Source: Celeribacter naphthalenivorans (GTDB lineage Bacteria > Pseudomonadota > Alphaproteobacteria > Rhodobacterales > Rhodobacteraceae). Taken from it: a stretch of 64,000 nt of DNA. This document shows positions 62,603 to 64,000 of this stretch, piece after piece. The DNA is taken from positions 248,001 to 312,000 of the forward strand of contig NZ_JAIVLK010000006.1 in assembly GCF_020524585.1 (NCBI RefSeq), written 5' to 3'. The notes beneath the pieces were generated by a model that was not told the DNA's origin, searched no databases, and was given only the letters and a program-made list of their open reading frames with translations. The stretch's first letter is position 1; every line of letters begins with the position of its first letter. The translations under genes were made by a program, and so were the position numbers.

Positions 62603-63130
62603 ATGACAGATCTGAGTTTCTGGGCGCAGTCCCTATATATACAGGCCGCCGCTCTCGGGGTCGGTGCCACCCTGTTCATGGATGCCGTAGCTCTGCTGCG
62701 GCACCGATTTTGGGCGATCCCCTCGCTCGACTACGCCTTAGTCGGCCGATGGTCGCTTGGACTGGTTCGCGGGCAGCTGATCCATCATCCGATCCAAGCC
62801 AGCGTGTCCCTGCGTGGCGAAACAAGTGTCGGATGGACATTGCATTATCTCATCGGCATTGGCTTCGCCGCGCTTTGGCTGTGGGTGCTCGGCGCTGAAT
62901 GGATCGCCCTGCCCGCCGCGCCCCTCTTTGGGGCGGCGATGATGATGGGGGCAGTCACGGTGCTGGCGCCCTATCTGATCCTGCACCCGGCCTTTGGCTT
63001 TGGCCTCGCCGCAAGACACACACCCAATCCGGCCTTGGTTCGCTGGCGCAGTTTCGTGGCGCATTTGTCCTTCGGTCTCGGATTGTTTGTGGTCGCTCAG
63101 ATCTGGCGCATGATCCCCCCGCCGATGTGA
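62603..63130 (+). CDS. DUF2938 membrane protein
   Basis: A 175-residue protein with about four to five membrane helices. It shows the DUF2938 hallmarks VGATLFMDAVALL, IPSLDYALVGRWSLG, GETSVGWTLHYLIGIGFA and AARHTPNPALVRW. The function is unproven. It is controlled from the MerR promoter just upstream, so it is likely a stress- or ligand-induced membrane protein. Confidence 0.9.
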   Translation: MTDLSFWAQSLYIQAAALGVGATLFMDAVALLRHRFWAIPSLDYALVGRWSLGLVRGQLIHHPIQASVSLRGETSVGWTLHYLIGIGFAALWLWVLGAEWIALPAAPLFGAAMMMGAVTVLAPYLILHPAFGFGLAARHTPNPALVRWRSFVAHLSFGLGLFVVAQIWRMIPPPM

Positions 63131-63195
63131 CGCAGGGTTTCGCTTTGCGCAGGCGCCTCTCCCGGCTACGGCTGATGTCAGAGGGAGAACGCAAT

Positions 63196-63489
63196 ATGAC
63201 AACTGATTTTCTGGACACGGCCAAGGCCGCACTTTTGGAGCGGCTCAAAGGCGAGAATTTCGAGAAATCCGTGTCGCTCAGGATCAAGGAGATCGGCAAT
63301 TTGATCATCAAGGGCGATACGGCGGAGATTTCCGACGACCGCGCCGACTGTGCGATCATCGCGGATCAACCGACGTTTGAGAAGATCCTCAAAGGTGAGC
63401 TGAACCCGATGAAAGCCGCGATGTTCGGCAAGCTCAAGATCGCGGGCGACGCCAAAACAGCGATGAAATTTGGCGCGCTCTTTGGCTGA
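63196..63489 (+). CDS. SCP2 sterol-binding domain protein
   Basis: A 97-residue SCP2-fold protein: VSLRIKEIGNLIIKGDTAEI, CAIIADQPTFEKILKGELNPMKAAMFGKLKIAGDAKTAMKFG, the last part being the family's lipid-pocket signature. It binds lipids or fatty acids in the cytoplasm. GGAG precedes the ATG by about 10 bases. It may follow the DUF2938 gene as a second member of that unit. Confidence 0.9.
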   Translation: MTTDFLDTAKAALLERLKGENFEKSVSLRIKEIGNLIIKGDTAEISDDRADCAIIADQPTFEKILKGELNPMKAAMFGKLKIAGDAKTAMKFGALFG

Positions 63490-63523
63490 GCGCGCCTAGA
63501 CTTAAAACATCAATATCTGACCC

Positions 63524-64000
63524 TTACGAGTTCATCTTGAGGTAATCGACAAGCTGAAGCGTGGAGCCATCCTTGCCCGCGCCATCGGCCTCTCCGGCCA
63601 GTACCGGTTGCAGCGCCAGAGCCAGCTCTTTGCCCAGTTCCACGCCCCATTGATCGAAAGAGTTGATGCCGAGGATCACGCCTTCGACAAACACGCGGTG
63701 CTCATAAAGCGCCACGATTTGACCCAAGACGTAGGGCGTCAGCTTTTCATAGGCGAGTGTCGTCGTCGGCCGGTTGCCGGGGAACACGCGATGCCGCGCC
63801 TGACGGTCGAGCTCCGCGCCTTCGAAACCCTTTTTCTTCATGATCTCAGTGGCTTCTTCCAAAGACCTGCCACGAAGCAAGGCCTCGGATTGCGCCAGAC
63901 AGTTGGAGACCAGCAACTCGTGCTGATGCGCCAGACCCGGCTCATGACCCAAGCGGCCGACCATGAATTCACAAGGGATCACCCGCGTGCCCTGATGGAT
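63524..64000 (-). CDS. pgi: Glucose-6-phosphate isomerase, C-terminal part
   Basis: The last 158 or so residues of Pgi, which interconverts glucose 6-phosphate and fructose 6-phosphate. The frame remains open past the window edge, so the N terminus lies outside. Family residues include [41 protein letters not shown], and the active-site stretch [28 protein letters not shown]. Confidence 0.96.
   Translation of the reverse strand: MHQGTRVIPCEFMVGRLGHEPGLAHQHELLVSNCLAQSEALLRGRSLEEATEIMKKKGFEGAELDRQARHRVFPGNRPTTTLAYEKLTPYVLGQIVALYEHRVFVEGVILGINSFDQWGVELGKELALALQPVLAGEADGAGKDGSTLQLVDYLKMNS

Overview
The window looks like the chromosome of a marine-type alphaproteobacterium of the Rhodobacterales (Roseobacter/Rhodobacteraceae group). 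The basis is the GC-rich coding style, the gene families seen (soluble PhoR next to pstSCAB-phoU-phoB, DUF502, psuK-psuG, PuuR-like XRE-cupin regulators, small entericidin-type lipoproteins) and a magnesium-type HemB. I cannot name the genus from sequence alone.

Region by region. (1) 1-10.8 kb: a PAS protein, gmk with a gamma-carbonic anhydrase, then a complete phosphate-starvation locus phoR-pstS-pstC-pstA-pstB-phoU-phoB. Pho boxes lie before phoR and pstS, an unexplained triple 20-bp repeat lies before pstS, and a terminator follows phoB. (2) 10.9-25.1 kb: an amine/GABA/arginine catabolic district. It holds a GntR regulator with a perfect palindromic operator, an aminotransferase/FAD oxidase/aldehyde dehydrogenase operon, gabT-gabD with a divergent PuuR-like regulator, and arginase-ornithine cyclodeaminase with a divergent Lrp-type regulator. 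A low-key sulfotransferase/sulfotransferase/glycosyltransferase cassette sits inside it (16.3-19.0 kb). (3) 25.2-47.5 kb: ordinary chromosome, including a LuxR-type regulator, rpsB-tsf, pseudouridine catabolism, DUF502, patatin, 3-hydroxybutyrate dehydrogenase, a candidate 76-nt small RNA, a peptide-binding protein, two tiny lipoproteins, a DsbA-family protein, a Bcr-type exporter, mfd, hemB, Ppx/GppA, rluE and a fasciclin protein.

(4) 47.65-62.06 kb is the notable part: a roughly 14.4-kb integrated element at the 3' end of a tRNA-Gly gene, bounded by a 17-bp direct repeat. A tyrosine integrase and an AlpA-like regulator sit at the right end. A tightly overlapping leftward gene train holds a RecA-fold ATPase, two small-terminase-like proteins, a protein with two protease-tail-like repeats and a possible replication initiator, but no recognisable capsid, portal, large terminase or tail genes. 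This resembles a phage satellite or an integrative replicon. An array of eight copies of a decamer (GTSTGTTTCC in both orientations) lies beside the ATPase gene. The left end carries a rightward cargo module: a DUF4123-type adaptor with an extra N-terminal domain, a 610-residue effector-like protein with a hydrophobic segment and a C-terminal toxin-like domain, and a putative immunity gene. It is followed by a decayed tandem copy of the toxin tip and a frameshifted copy of the immunity gene.

(5) 62.1-64 kb: the chromosome resumes with a MerR regulator and its 19-bp-spacer promoter driving a DUF2938 membrane protein, an SCP2-type protein and the end of pgi.
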